Part shown: positions 23,676-32,155 of the stretch, in pieces
Layout: every line of letters begins with the position of its first letter
Numbering within the stretch: the stretch's first letter is position 1
NCBI GenBank assembly: GCA_030550675.1
Contig: JAUQOW010000004.1
Span: forward strand, 1 to 49,334
Reading direction: 5' to 3'
DNA from: Chloroflexota bacterium
Lineage (GTDB): Bacteria; Chloroflexota; Chloroflexia; Chloroflexales; Roseiflexaceae
Length of the DNA: 49,334 bases
Made by a program: the position numbers and the translations under genes
The notes under the pieces: generated by a model
Told to the model about the DNA's origin: nothing
Database searches by the model: none
The model's input: the letters and a program-made list of their open reading frames with translations, nothing else

Positions 23676-23963
23676 ATGCCTGTTCAGACGACCTACACGC
23701 AGGCGCGCGCTCGACTGGCGGCGTTGCTCGACGAAGTGGTCAACAACCGTGATATTGTCATCATTCAGCGTCGTGGCGGCGAGGATGTCGCTTTGATTGC
23801 CGCCGACGAATTGCAGAGCCTGCTTGAAACAGTGCATCTGCTCCGTTCGCCAGCCAATGCAGAGCGCTTGCTCGCAGCGCTTGCGCGGGCGCGGCAGCGC
23901 AGCGGAACGCCGCAATCTGTCGATGATCTGCGCCGTGAGGTAGGGCTTGCCGAGAACGAGTAA
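23676..23963 (+). CDS. yefM: YefM/Phd-family antitoxin
   Basis: A 95-residue antitoxin that binds and neutralises the downstream toxin and represses its own operon. TYTQARARLAALLDEVVNNR and VIIQRRGGEDVALIAADELQ are the classical YefM N-terminal DNA-binding fold, followed by SLLETVHLLRSPANAERLL, the toxin-binding part. ATG 23676 is chosen over earlier in-frame codons because AGGAG precedes it, and because the promoter and operator occupy the DNA just upstream. The toxin gene starts 34 bp after its stop. Confidence 0.92.
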   Translation: MPVQTTYTQARARLAALLDEVVNNRDIVIIQRRGGEDVALIAADELQSLLETVHLLRSPANAERLLAALARARQRSGTPQSVDDLRREVGLAENE

Positions 23964-23997
23964 GAATCTCCCAACCCAGGGAACCCAACGGGACGCT

Positions 23998-24249
23998 GTG
24001 TTTCAACCAGAGTTTCGTGATGATCTGCGCTACTGGGTTGAGAAGGACAGGCGAACCGCATTGCGCATCCTGACATTGATCGAAGCCGTTCTACGCGATC
24101 CTTTCACCGGTATTGGCAAGCCGGAACCCCTCAAGTATCTGGGTGCGGATGTATGGTCACGGCGAATCACGCAGGAACATCGTCTTGTATATGTCGTCAG
24201 CGACGACCGCATCGATTTTCTTCAAGCGCGCTACCACTACACTGATTGA
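23998..24249 (+). CDS. yoeB: YoeB/Txe-family ribosome-dependent mRNA interferase toxin
   Basis: An 83-residue RelE-superfamily toxin, normal YoeB length. It starts at GTG (VFQPEFRDDLRYWVEKDRR), contains GKPEPLKYLGADVWSRRITQ followed by EHRLVYVV, and ends ARYHYTD. The Glu of GKPEPLK, the Arg-rich SRRI loop and the terminal His-Tyr are the residues used for catalysis in YoeB. A longer reading from 23947 would overlap the antitoxin and add residues the family lacks. The pair is complete and looks functional. Confidence 0.92.
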   Translation: MFQPEFRDDLRYWVEKDRRTALRILTLIEAVLRDPFTGIGKPEPLKYLGADVWSRRITQEHRLVYVVSDDRIDFLQARYHYTD

Positions 24250-24279
24250 TTGACTCTTCTCTGCCAGACATGCTATACT
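24250..24279 (+). promoter_or_regulatory. Promoter of the metG leader transcript
   Basis: TTGACT (24250-24255), 18 bp, TATACT (24274-24279) with an extended TGC before it. The leader ORF begins 6 nt after the -10, so the transcript would start at or within a base of its ATG (leaderless). Confidence 0.7.
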
Positions 24280-24285
24280 CCCGCC

Positions 24286-24417
24286 ATGCCAATTCGTCGT
24301 CAGAACTTGTTGAAAACCATGCAACCTCTGCGTGACATGCACACCGCTCGCCGTCTTGCAATGCGCATTTCAGGGATGCGTATGGCGCCGTCTGCGGTCT
24401 GCGTGTCGCCAGGGTAA
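24286..24417 (+). CDS. Putative Met-rich leader peptide of metG (43 aa)
   Basis: A short frame from ATG 24286 to TAA 24415-24417: 43 residues with six Met (positions 1, 12, 18, 26, 31 and 33), three of them inside MRISGMRM. It has a near-consensus promoter directly in front and a strong intrinsic terminator 24 bp after its stop, followed by the methionyl-tRNA synthetase gene. That arrangement suggests translation-coupled attenuation sensing charged tRNA-Met, as known for leader peptides of amino-acid operons. I could not identify a convincing alternative antiterminator pairing. It could instead be an unrelated short gene. Confidence 0.5.
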   Translation: MPIRRQNLLKTMQPLRDMHTARRLAMRISGMRMAPSAVCVSPG

Positions 24418-24441
24418 GCCGATCAGTGCGATGAAACGCGG

Positions 24442-24477
24442 GCCGTGGGCAGCGAAAGCGCCCACGGCTTTTGTATT
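24442..24477 (+). terminator. Intrinsic terminator / attenuator upstream of metG
   Basis: GCCGTGGGC (24442-24450) pairs perfectly with GCCCACGGC (24460-24468). The loop AGCGAAAGC can add two GC pairs closed by a GAAA tetraloop. TTTTGTATT follows. It lies between the leader ORF and metG. Confidence 0.85.
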
Positions 24478-24542
24478 GAGGGTTGCATAATCGACGAATT
24501 TCGCCTATCCTTGCACAGAGCATAGAAAGTCAGAGGTTCTCT

Positions 24543-26321
24543 ATGCCCGACAACATTCTGGTCGCAGTCGCCTGGCCCTACGCCAACGGTCCGTTTCACG
24601 TCGGTCACATCGCGGGCGCTTATTTGCCTGCCGATGTTTTTGCGCGTTATCATCGCCTGCGCGGGAATCGGACGCTGATGGTCTCCGGTTCCGACTGCCA
24701 CGGCACGCCGATCACGATAGCCGCCGAGCGCGAAGGCATCTCGCCGCAGGACGTCATCCGGCGCTACCATCCCACGTTCCTCAAAACGTTTCAGGCGCTC
24801 GGCATTTCGTTCGATCTGTTCACGCAGACCTATACCGACAACCATTACCGGGTGACGACCGACATGTTCCTGCGGTTGCTGGAAAACGGCTACCTCTACA
24901 AAGACACGATGGTCGGCTCGTATTCCGAGACGCTCGGGCGCTTCCTGCCGGACCGGTTCGTCGAAGGGACCTGTCCGAACTGCGGGTACCCGCGCGCGCG
25001 CGGCGATCAGTGCGACAGTTGCGGGCATCTGCACGACCCGCAGGACCTGATCGCGCCGCGTTCGGTGCTCGATGGCGCGCCGGTCACCTTCCGCGAGACG
25101 GAGCATTTCTTCCTCGATCTGGCGAAACTCGAACCGAAGTTGCGCGCCTGGCTTGAGAGCGTTGATCGGAGTTACTGGCGCGCGAATACGCTGCTCTTCA
25201 CCCAGAACTGGCTGCGTGAAGGGCTGCGCGGGCGCGCCATCACCCGCGATCTGGAGTGGGGCGTCCCGGTGCCGGTTGATGACCCGGCATTCAAAGATAA
25301 GCGCATCTATGTCTGGTTCGATGCGGTGATCGGCTATTACTCGGCGTCGATTGAATGGGCGGAGCGCAGCGGGTCGCCGGACGCCTGGAAAGACTGGTGG
25401 GTGTGCCTGCCCGATGGCGCGGCGCCGGCGCGGTCATACTATTTTATTGGCAAAGATAACATCCCGTTCCATACGATCATCTGGCCCGCCATGCTGATTG
25501 GCTATGGCAACCTGGCGCTGCCGTATGACGTGCCCGCCAACGAGTTCCTTAATCTCGAAGGCGACAAAATGAGCACAAGTCGCAACTGGGCGCTGTGGGC
25601 GCCAGAGATCGAGGATCGCTACCAACCAGATGCCATTCGCTACTATCTGATCGCCAACGGACCGGAGACGCGCGACAGCAATTGGAGCTGGGCGGATTTC
25701 GTTCAGCGGGTCAACAGCGAACTGGTGGCGACGTGGGGCAATCTGGCGAACCGGGTGCTCAGCATCACCCATCGCAACTTCGGCGTAGTGCCGCAACCCG
25801 GCGCATTGACCGACGCTGACCGTCAACTCATTGCCGCGACTCAGCAGGCGTTCGAGAGCGTAACAGCATTGCTCGATGGCGTCAAATTGCGCGCGGCGCT
25901 GAACGAAGCAATGGCGCTGGCGCAGGCGGCGAACCAGTATCTCAGCGAACAGGAGCCGTGGAAACTCGTCAAGAGCGATCAGGAACGCGCTGCGACCGTC
26001 CTGTTCGTCGCGCTGCGCACGGTCGATACGCTCAAGGTGTTGTTCTGCCCATTTTTACCGTTCAGCAGCCAGCGGTTGCACGAACTGCTCGGCTACACCG
26101 GCACTATTGCGCCCCAGCCCTTTGTAGAAGAAGCCACAGCGCCGGATGGAACGCCGCGCCTCGTTCTGACCGGCGACTATAGCGCCAGCGCTGGCGCGTG
26201 GGGGATCAGCGTGCTCCCGCCAGGGCAGCCGATCCAACCGCCGACGCCGCTGTTCCAGAAACTGGACGAATCGATCGTCGCCGAGGAGCTTGCGCGCCTG
26301 CACGCGAAGGTGCGCTCGTGA
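24543..26321 (+). CDS. metG: Methionyl-tRNA synthetase
   Basis: 592 residues; charges tRNA-Met for translation initiation and elongation. Class I signatures are clear: YANGPFHVGHIAGAYLPADV with the HIGH-like HVGH, a four-Cys zinc knuckle (CPNCGYPRARGDQCDSC), WFDAVIGYYSASIEW, and KMSTS within LEGDKMSTSRNW. The anticodon-binding helical domain runs from about residue 395 to the end; there is no C-terminal EMAP-II-type tRNA-binding extension. ATG 24543 (MPDNILVAVAWPYANGP) has AGAGG 5 nt before it. Expression may be controlled by the leader ORF and terminator. A small membrane protein follows 106 bp downstream. Confidence 0.97.
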   Translation: MPDNILVAVAWPYANGPFHVGHIAGAYLPADVFARYHRLRGNRTLMVSGSDCHGTPITIAAEREGISPQDVIRRYHPTFLKTFQALGISFDLFTQTYTDNHYRVTTDMFLRLLENGYLYKDTMVGSYSETLGRFLPDRFVEGTCPNCGYPRARGDQCDSCGHLHDPQDLIAPRSVLDGAPVTFRETEHFFLDLAKLEPKLRAWLESVDRSYWRANTLLFTQNWLREGLRGRAITRDLEWGVPVPVDDPAFKDKRIYVWFDAVIGYYSASIEWAERSGSPDAWKDWWVCLPDGAAPARSYYFIGKDNIPFHTIIWPAMLIGYGNLALPYDVPANEFLNLEGDKMSTSRNWALWAPEIEDRYQPDAIRYYLIANGPETRDSNWSWADFVQRVNSELVATWGNLANRVLSITHRNFGVVPQPGALTDADRQLIAATQQAFESVTALLDGVKLRAALNEAMALAQAANQYLSEQEPWKLVKSDQERAATVLFVALRTVDTLKVLFCPFLPFSSQRLHELLGYTGTIAPQPFVEEATAPDGTPRLVLTGDYSASAGAWGISVLPPGQPIQPPTPLFQKLDESIVAEELARLHAKVRS

Positions 26322-26427
26322 AAGGAGGACCTTCAGCACCGGGAATCCATGCGAAGATGCAGATATGGGGAGGAAATCGCGCATCAAAGATTGTGAACGG
26401 CAGTCGTACCGGAGGAGAACAGCAAGC

Positions 26428-26769
26428 ATGAATGAGTGGACACTTCGTCTGATCGTCGCGCTCATCTTCGCAGGCATTCTGGCATATCAGGCGCGCGCTA
26501 CGGTTGGTCGGCCAATGACGCGCCGTGCGTACACGCTGGGAGCAACGGCGTTTCTTGCGTTTGCGGCGCTCAATCTGGCGCTGGCGACCGGCGCTGAGTT
26601 CGGCATCATCCAGATCGTGTTGGGTTTCCTTGCTGTAGGGCTCCTGCTCTACGCCGTGGCATCGCTCCTCATGGGCGCGCGCGCTGGCGAAATGCGTCGT
26701 GGCCAGGAATCGGCGGCGAAAATGATCGAAGAGTTCAAGAAACGGAGAGAACAGCGGGAGGAGGGCTGA
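26428..26769 (+). CDS. Small hypothetical membrane protein (113 aa)
   Basis: Three hydrophobic stretches (LRLIVALIFAGILAYQ, YTLGATAFLAFAALNLALA and IIQIVLGFLAVGLLLYAVAS) and a charged C-terminal tail of about 30 residues rich in K, R and E (MIEEFKKRREQREEG), so a small integral membrane protein with a cytoplasmic coil. GGAGGAG precedes ATG 26428 by 10 nt, which fixes the start; earlier in-frame codons are inside metG. No family recognised. Likely transcribed with metG. Confidence 0.75.
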   Translation: MNEWTLRLIVALIFAGILAYQARATVGRPMTRRAYTLGATAFLAFAALNLALATGAEFGIIQIVLGFLAVGLLLYAVASLLMGARAGEMRRGQESAAKMIEEFKKRREQREEG

Positions 26770-26780
26770 ACATGGATTGT

Positions 26781-26820
26781 CGTAGGGGCATGGCGGCGCT
26801 GCGCCCGGCAGCGCCTTGCC
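26781..26820. repeat. REP-like hairpin of the GTAGGGGC family
   Basis: CGTAGGGGCATGGC followed by the hairpin GGCGCTGC/GCAGCGCC (26795-26802 and 26808-26815). It resembles the cluster at 12975-13192. It lies directly before the next start codon and may supply or mask its ribosome site. Confidence 0.6.
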
Positions 26821-26830
26821 CGGCGCGGTG

Positions 26831-27766
26831 ATGGTAGACGTGACGCTCGACCTTGAGAATATGCCATTATTACACCCTATCACCTCCCATACCGCCTATA
26901 TTCCGGGCGCCAATAATCTTGGCATCATCCTGACCGGTGACGGCGGTGCGATTGCGGTTGATACCGGTCTCGACAAAGATACCGGTCGCCTGGTGCGGCG
27001 CGCGCTCGATGAGGCGGGTCTTCAGTTGCGCGCGATCATCAGCACGCATCACCACGCCGACCATATCGGCGGCAATGATTATCTTGTGCGCAACCTTCCC
27101 GGCGTTGTCGTGCATGCGTCGCGGCTTGAAGCGCCCTTTATCGAAAACCCGATTCTCGAGCCGATCTATCTAACGCTGGGCGCCAGCCCGCCATCCGCGC
27201 TGCGCACCAAATGGCTGATGGCAAAGGGCGCGCCGGTTCACCAGATCATTGATGAAGACGCAGTAGACATCGCCGGGGTGCGGCTGGAAATCATCCCGCT
27301 GCCAGGGCACAGTCTGGGGCAGATCGGCGTGGCGTTCGACGGCGTTTGCTTTGCGGCGGATGGATTCTTTGGATCTGAGATCCTGGTGAAGCACGGCGTT
27401 CCATATGCCCACGATGTCGCTGCGCAGATTGCATCGCTGGAACGCCTGGCAATGCGAGATGAGCGATGGTTCCTGCCCGGTCACGGAGGACTGACGCCGC
27501 GCAACGAACTGGAAGACACGCTGCGTGCGAATCAGTACGCAATTGAGCGCGCCTCACGCGCCGTGCGCGCTGCGCTCGCTGAACCCGGCGACACGCTGGC
27601 TGTGGCGCGGCGAGTCCAGCGGATGCTGGCATTGACGATCACCGGATTGCCGCAGTACGCCATTTTTGTCTCGGCAGTGGCGGCGCATCTCAGCTATCTT
27701 GAGGCGCAGGGTGACGTAACGCTGGTCATGACCGACGAAGGCGCAGTGTGGCGTGGCGGGTCATGA
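26831..27766 (+). CDS. Metallo-beta-lactamase-fold hydrolase
   Basis: 311 residues. The two-metal motif is intact: AIISTHHHADHIGGNDYLV (H-x-H-x-D-H), a His in IIPLPGHSLGQIG, the Asp in CFAADGFFG, and the last His in FLPGHGGL. GAIAVDTGLDKDTGRLV marks the N-terminal strand. Such enzymes include glyoxalase II and sulfur-transfer or lactonase relatives; the substrate is not determinable. ATG 26831 is chosen; TTG 26816 lies within a repeat. No clear ribosome site because of the adjacent hairpin. Its stop overlaps the next ATG (ATGA). Confidence 0.88.
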   Translation: MVDVTLDLENMPLLHPITSHTAYIPGANNLGIILTGDGGAIAVDTGLDKDTGRLVRRALDEAGLQLRAIISTHHHADHIGGNDYLVRNLPGVVVHASRLEAPFIENPILEPIYLTLGASPPSALRTKWLMAKGAPVHQIIDEDAVDIAGVRLEIIPLPGHSLGQIGVAFDGVCFAADGFFGSEILVKHGVPYAHDVAAQIASLERLAMRDERWFLPGHGGLTPRNELEDTLRANQYAIERASRAVRAALAEPGDTLAVARRVQRMLALTITGLPQYAIFVSAVAAHLSYLEAQGDVTLVMTDEGAVWRGGS

Positions 27767-28878
27767 ACGACGATGAGATAGTCAAAGTCGAGACAGTTCC
27801 AGAGACGAGCAGTGGCGTTCGCAATGCGTTGCTGATCCCGGGCTGGTTGCTGCGTATCGCGTCGGCGGCGGCGGGCATGCTGATCTTTGTACTGGCGCTC
27901 GACCTGCTCAAGGAAGGGGCGCGCGACTACGGGCGGGCGATGGTTGCGTTTTTCAATGTCACCAGTCCGGTCAGTGCGCTCGGTTTCGGCTGGCTGCTGG
28001 CGTATATGTTTCTCAGCGGATCGCCGGTGGCGGCGATTTCGGTCGCCTTCTTTGCTGCAGGAACCCTTGACGCGCTGCAAACGTTTACCATGATCACAGG
28101 ATCGCGTCTGGGGGCGTCGCTGATCGTGCTGGGGGTCGGATTTCTGTACTATCTGCGCGGGCATCGCCGCGCAGCAAGCATTGCGATTGGCGTGCAGGCG
28201 CTGATTACGACCGCCGCAATCTATCTGCCCGCGATGGCGCTTGGCATCTGGGCATTGACGTCGGGATTGGTGCAAACGGTTCATGCGGAAGCGGATGCGC
28301 CGCTCCAGTCGGTGTTCGACTGGTTGTACGAACCGGTTCTGGCGGCGATCGATGCGCTTGGCGTTCCGGGATGGGCGCAGTTTGGGGCTGGCATTGCAGC
28401 GCTGCTGGTCGCCTTCACTTTGCTCGACCGTGCGCTGCCGCAGGTGGACCCGGAGTCGAATGCGTTCAGTCGCATCGGGCGCGTGGTGTATCGTCCAATG
28501 GTGATGTTTGCGCTCGGCATGGCTGTGACCTCGGTGACGATGTCGGTGTCGGTCTCGCTTTCAATCCTGGTGCCGCTGTCGGTGCGCGGTCTGGTGCGGC
28601 GCGAGAATACGCTGCCGTACATCATGGGGGCGAATATTACGACGTTCATTGATACGCTGGTTGCTGCACTGATCGTCGGCGGCGCTGCGGCGTTCACGAT
28701 TGTGCTGGTGGAAATGGTCAGCGTGGCGCTTCTGTCGCTCATTGTGCTGCTGTTTTTCTATCAGGCGTTTCAGCGTTCAATCTTGCGTCTGCAAGATGCT
28801 ATTGTGCGCAATCGAAGGACTCTGGCAGTCTTTCTGGCGGTGATGTTCATTGTGCCGGTCATTCTGCTCGCCTTCTGA
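27763..28878 (+). CDS. Na+/phosphate-cotransporter-like membrane protein
   Basis: 371 residues with about nine hydrophobic segments. LSGSPVAAISVAFFAAG in the first half and YIMGANITTFIDTLVAALI in the second resemble the paired inverted-repeat signatures of Na/Pi cotransporters (usual GANIGTT-like motif, here GANITTF). VTSVTMSVSVSLSILVPL fits the second re-entrant region. No C-terminal PhoU-like domain is present, unlike many bacterial NptA relatives. ATG 27763 overlaps the preceding stop; the next gene starts 2 bp after its stop, so the three form an operon. Confidence 0.75.
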   Translation: MNDDEIVKVETVPETSSGVRNALLIPGWLLRIASAAAGMLIFVLALDLLKEGARDYGRAMVAFFNVTSPVSALGFGWLLAYMFLSGSPVAAISVAFFAAGTLDALQTFTMITGSRLGASLIVLGVGFLYYLRGHRRAASIAIGVQALITTAAIYLPAMALGIWALTSGLVQTVHAEADAPLQSVFDWLYEPVLAAIDALGVPGWAQFGAGIAALLVAFTLLDRALPQVDPESNAFSRIGRVVYRPMVMFALGMAVTSVTMSVSVSLSILVPLSVRGLVRRENTLPYIMGANITTFIDTLVAALIVGGAAAFTIVLVEMVSVALLSLIVLLFFYQAFQRSILRLQDAIVRNRRTLAVFLAVMFIVPVILLAF

Positions 28879-28880
28879 CA

Positions 28881-29696
28881 ATGAACGTGCTGATCTACGC
28901 CGGTCCTGGTCCCTGGCGCGATGAAGCGCTCGCTACCGCCGCCCAGTTCGTCGGGCAGGTTGCCGCGTCAGTGACGTTGGTGACCGGCGGCGGCATCCGC
29001 AATGCTGACCTGCTCGATGATGCGATTGTGCGCCTGAGTCTCCCGCCTGATGTGGACGTCCGGCGCCGGGTGGTGGAAGGCGCGCCTCAGGAAGCGATTC
29101 TAACAGTCGCCAGTGAGTCGACCTATGATCTTGTGATCTTTGGGCGGCTTCAGCGTCCACTGGAGCGTCTGCTGCCCATCCGACGCAGCGACGCGCTGAC
29201 GCGCCGGTTGCGCACGGCTGTGTTACGGGTGAGCGGACCGGTGCGCCCGATCCGGCGCATCCTGCTTGCCAGCGGCGGCGATCAGCATACGTTTGCCACC
29301 GTCAGGTATGCGGCGCTGCTGGCGACGCCGCTGGAGGCGTCTGTCACTCTGTTGCACGTGGTCTCGCAGCAACCAGTAGTGTTCGAGGGGCTGACGCCGC
29401 TGACTGCCGACGAAGCGAGCTTCCTGGCAGGTGAAACGCCGGAAGCGGACACGCTCCGTCGCGCTGCCGCCTGGTTGCGTGAGCGCGGCATCACGGTCGC
29501 TGTTCGGGTGCGCTTTGGTCTGGTGCTGGACGAAATCCTGGCAGAACTGGACGAGGGAGATTACGATATTCTGGCGGTTGGCACGCACCACGCCGCCGGT
29601 CCTCTTGATCGCGTGCTGCTTGAAGATTTGACCGGCGATCTGCTGGATCGCTGTCCGCGCACGGTGCTGGTCGCCCGGCGCATCCCGCACGATTGA
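28881..29696 (+). CDS. Tandem universal-stress-protein (UspA) domains
   Basis: 271 residues forming two UspA-like alpha/beta units. The first (about 1-115) has NVLIYAGPGPWRDEALATAA and YDLVIFGR. The second (about 122-265) has RRILLASGGDQHTFATVRYA, VTLLHVV, YDILAVGTHHAAGPLDRVLL and RTVLVARR. The ATP-binding G-x2-G-x9-G signature is degenerate in the first half and partial in the second. A cytoplasmic stress or regulatory role is expected; pairing with a transporter gene suggests it may regulate that transporter, which is inference only. Two bp separate it from the transporter gene. Confidence 0.85.
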   Translation: MNVLIYAGPGPWRDEALATAAQFVGQVAASVTLVTGGGIRNADLLDDAIVRLSLPPDVDVRRRVVEGAPQEAILTVASESTYDLVIFGRLQRPLERLLPIRRSDALTRRLRTAVLRVSGPVRPIRRILLASGGDQHTFATVRYAALLATPLEASVTLLHVVSQQPVVFEGLTPLTADEASFLAGETPEADTLRRAAAWLRERGITVAVRVRFGLVLDEILAELDEGDYDILAVGTHHAAGPLDRVLLEDLTGDLLDRCPRTVLVARRIPHD

Positions 29697-29704
29697 ACAT
29701 TTGT

Positions 29705-29710
29705 TACAAT
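29705..29710 (+). promoter_or_regulatory. -10 element, likely leaderless metF transcript
   Basis: TACAAT at 29705-29710 is followed by 7 nt (CATTGCT) and ATG 29718. There is no ribosome site in front of the ATG. A clear -35 is not evident. Confidence 0.55.
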
Positions 29711-29717
29711 CATTGCT

Positions 29718-30647
29718 ATGAAAAGTTTCAGCGACTTTCAGCGACGATTGCTGGCGGGGCAGATGGTGGTCACTGGTGAGATCGCGCCGCCGCGTGGCGC
29801 ATCCCGCGCTACCGTCGAACGGTTGGCGCTTGGTCTGCGCGATGCCGTCGATGCGATCAATCTGACGGATAATCAGCGCGGATTGGGGCGCATGTCAGCG
29901 CTGGGCGCCGGCATTATCGTCCGCCAGCTGGGGCTGGAGCCGATTGTCCAGATGACATGCCAGCATCGCAACCGGATCGCACTGCAGGCGGATGTGTTGA
30001 GCGGCGCGGCATGCGGGATTACCAATTTCCTGGCGATGACCGGCGACCATCCGAAGATCGGCGATCATCCCGACGCCAAAAATGTGCTGGACCTCAATTC
30101 ATTTCAGTTGCTCAAGGTGCTGCGCACAATGCGCGATGAAGGGAAATTTCAATCGGGCGTCGCGTTGAGCGAGCCGCCCCGTTTTTTCCTTGGCGGCGTC
30201 GCCAACCCCAATATCGAGCGCGTCGCTCGCCTCGAACGCAAAATTCAGTTTGGCGCTGAGTTCATCCAGACGCAGATCCTGTTCGATCTTGACCGCTTCC
30301 GGCAGTGGATGGCGGATGTGCGCGCTGCCGGATTGCACCAGAAGGCGTACATTCTTGCGGGCATCATGGTAGTCAAGTCGGCGCAATCAGCGCGTTTTTT
30401 GCGCGACCATCTGCCCGGATCGCGCGTGCCCGAATGGGTCATCGAGCGAATGGAACGCGCCGATAATCCTGAAGAGGAGGGCATAACCATCGCCGCAGAA
30501 CTCGCTCAGGAATTGCTCGCTATCGAAGGGGTGCGCGGCGTGCATATCATGTCGGTGGGATGGACCAAAGCCATTCCGCAGGTTGTGGAGCGCGCCGGCT
30601 TGCTGCCACGCCCGCCATTGCCGCCAGACGATCCTGACCAGGGATGA
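29718..30647 (+). CDS. metF: Methylenetetrahydrofolate reductase (MetF-like)
   Basis: 309 residues, FAD-dependent TIM-barrel enzyme reducing 5,10-methylene-THF to 5-methyl-THF, the methyl donor for methionine synthesis. GEIAPPRGASRATVERLALG near the start supplies the catalytic Glu region. INLTDNQRG, VQMTCQHRNRIALQADVLSG and FLAMTGDHPKIGDHPDAKNV are folate/FAD-binding hallmarks, and QTQILFDLDRFRQWM and GIMVVKSAQSARFL match the later strands. It lacks an N-terminal extension. Its stop overlaps the start of the aspartate-kinase homologue, linking one-carbon supply with aspartate-family synthesis. Confidence 0.92.
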   Translation: MKSFSDFQRRLLAGQMVVTGEIAPPRGASRATVERLALGLRDAVDAINLTDNQRGLGRMSALGAGIIVRQLGLEPIVQMTCQHRNRIALQADVLSGAACGITNFLAMTGDHPKIGDHPDAKNVLDLNSFQLLKVLRTMRDEGKFQSGVALSEPPRFFLGGVANPNIERVARLERKIQFGAEFIQTQILFDLDRFRQWMADVRAAGLHQKAYILAGIMVVKSAQSARFLRDHLPGSRVPEWVIERMERADNPEEEGITIAAELAQELLAIEGVRGVHIMSVGWTKAIPQVVERAGLLPRPPLPPDDPDQG

Positions 30648-32065
30648 ATGCGCCTATGGTTGTGATGAAATTCGGTGCAGCGGCAGTGAGCGATGCCAGC
30701 CGGATCAATGATCTGGTGCGCATTGTTCGCCACGGGATTGATGAAGGTCAGGCGCTGATCGTCGTCTGCACCGCTATGCCCGAAGTGACGAACCTGTTGA
30801 TCGGCGCTGCGCGTGCGGCGGCGCGCGGTCATCTCGCCAACGCTGAACAGGCGCGCCGTGAACTGTGGCAGCGCCATCGCGCCCTTGCCGAGCGTCTCGT
30901 CACCGACGACTGGGAACGCGAGACGCTTTATCAATCCTGGGCGGACCTGCTCAAGTCGTTCGACCGGATCGTGCGCGCGCTGGCGACGTTGGGCGAGCAT
31001 TCCCCACGCAGCAGCGACGCGGTTGCCGCTATCGGCGAACGCTTTATTGGTCTGCTGCTGGCAGTGGCGCTCCGACGCGCAGGCGTTGCGGCGCAGTTGA
31101 TCGACGGCGCCGAGTTGATCGTGACCGATGATCACTTTGGCAATGCCCGCCCGTTGCCGGACGAAACCGCCGCCCGCGCGCGCGCGCGCCTGCTGCCGCT
31201 CATCCAGTCGCGCATCGTCCCGGTTGTGACCGGCTATATCGGCGCCACCCGTCAGAACATCACCACCACGCTGGGGCGCGGCGGCGGCGATTACTCGGCG
31301 ACCCTGATCGCCGCCGCGATCAATGCTGATGAAGTCGTGATCTGGACCGATGTGGCGGGCATTTTGACAGCGGACCCGAAAATTGTGCCTGAAGCGCGCA
31401 CCCTGCCGGAATTGTCGTATATTGAAGCCGCTGAGATCGCCACACTTGGCGCTGAGGTGCTTCACCCGCGCACCCTGACGCCCCTTGCCCATCGCAACAT
31501 TCCGCTGCACATCCGCAGCCTGACGCAACCCCATGCGCCAGGCACGCGCGTGGTCGCGGAACCGCGCACGTCGCCCGACACGGCGCGGACAATCATCTCG
31601 GCGCCTTCAATCAGCCTGATCGAGATCACCATGAACCCGCTGGCTGCGGCGGAAATCGGTTGGGCGCCGGAGCTGGCGACGCGGGTGCTCGCCGAACTGA
31701 CCGGTTGCGGAATCGAGGTGCTAACTTTCGCCCAGAGTTTCAGCGAACGCAGTCTGCTTCTGGCAGTGCGCATGGCTGATGTTGAATACGCATATGAGCG
31801 CATTGAAGCGTGCCTGTTGCCGGAACGGGAAAGCCAGGCGCTCCGCACGCTCAGCCTGCGTTCGCCGGTAGCGCTGGTGGCGGCGCTCAGCGCGCCGGGA
31901 AGCGTTGACCTAGCGCCGCGCGCGCTGGCGGCGCTGGCGCGTGCGCATGCTACCGTGCTGGCAATGGTCCACGGCAATGCCTCGCATCATCTCTCCTTCA
32001 TCGTTCCGGAAGAAGAGATGCAGAGCGTCGTGCGCGCGTTGCACCGCGAGTTGATGGCGGGGTAA
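30644..32065 (+). CDS. Aspartate kinase homologue with atypical active-site motifs
   Basis: 473 residues in the aspartokinase plan: amino-acid-kinase domain (about 1-300) followed by ACT-type regulatory domains. The family skeleton is clear in [20 protein letters not shown] and [19 protein letters not shown]. Consensus positions are altered: KFGAAAV for KFGGTSV, GERFIG for GE-x-[11 protein letters not shown] for GRGGSDYSA, and TDVAG for TDVDG. The basic Lys and TD pair remain. It may be a functional variant, a regulatory paralogue or an enzyme with changed substrate. The first ATG at 30644 overlaps the metF stop in ATGA fashion. Normally it would make aspartyl phosphate for Lys, Thr and Met synthesis. 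Confidence 0.85.
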   Translation: MNAPMVVMKFGAAAVSDASRINDLVRIVRHGIDEGQALIVVCTAMPEVTNLLIGAARAAARGHLANAEQARRELWQRHRALAERLVTDDWERETLYQSWADLLKSFDRIVRALATLGEHSPRSSDAVAAIGERFIGLLLAVALRRAGVAAQLIDGAELIVTDDHFGNARPLPDETAARARARLLPLIQSRIVPVVTGYIGATRQNITTTLGRGGGDYSATLIAAAINADEVVIWTDVAGILTADPKIVPEARTLPELSYIEAAEIATLGAEVLHPRTLTPLAHRNIPLHIRSLTQPHAPGTRVVAEPRTSPDTARTIISAPSISLIEITMNPLAAAEIGWAPELATRVLAELTGCGIEVLTFAQSFSERSLLLAVRMADVEYAYERIEACLLPERESQALRTLSLRSPVALVAALSAPGSVDLAPRALAALARAHATVLAMVHGNASHHLSFIVPEEEMQSVVRALHRELMAG

Positions 32066-32070
32066 GGCTC

Positions 32071-32134
32071 ACCTCACAAGGACGGAATTTTCAGGCACGA
32101 GGGGTGTTTTTCGCGTCCTGACGCCTGTTTTTTT
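32071..32134 (+). terminator. Possible terminator after the metF operon
   Basis: AGGACG...CGTCCT and CAGGC...GCCTG can pair around a loop, and seven T residues follow at 32128-32134. The stem is imperfect, so this is tentative. Confidence 0.4.
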
Positions 32135-32155
32135 CTCATCCCCCCTGCTCCCTTC

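Noticed and set aside
24280-24542. T-box or SAM riboswitch in front of metG
   Set aside because: No T-box sequence (AGGGTGG-type) or SAM-riboswitch conserved core could be seen; only the leader ORF and terminator are supported.
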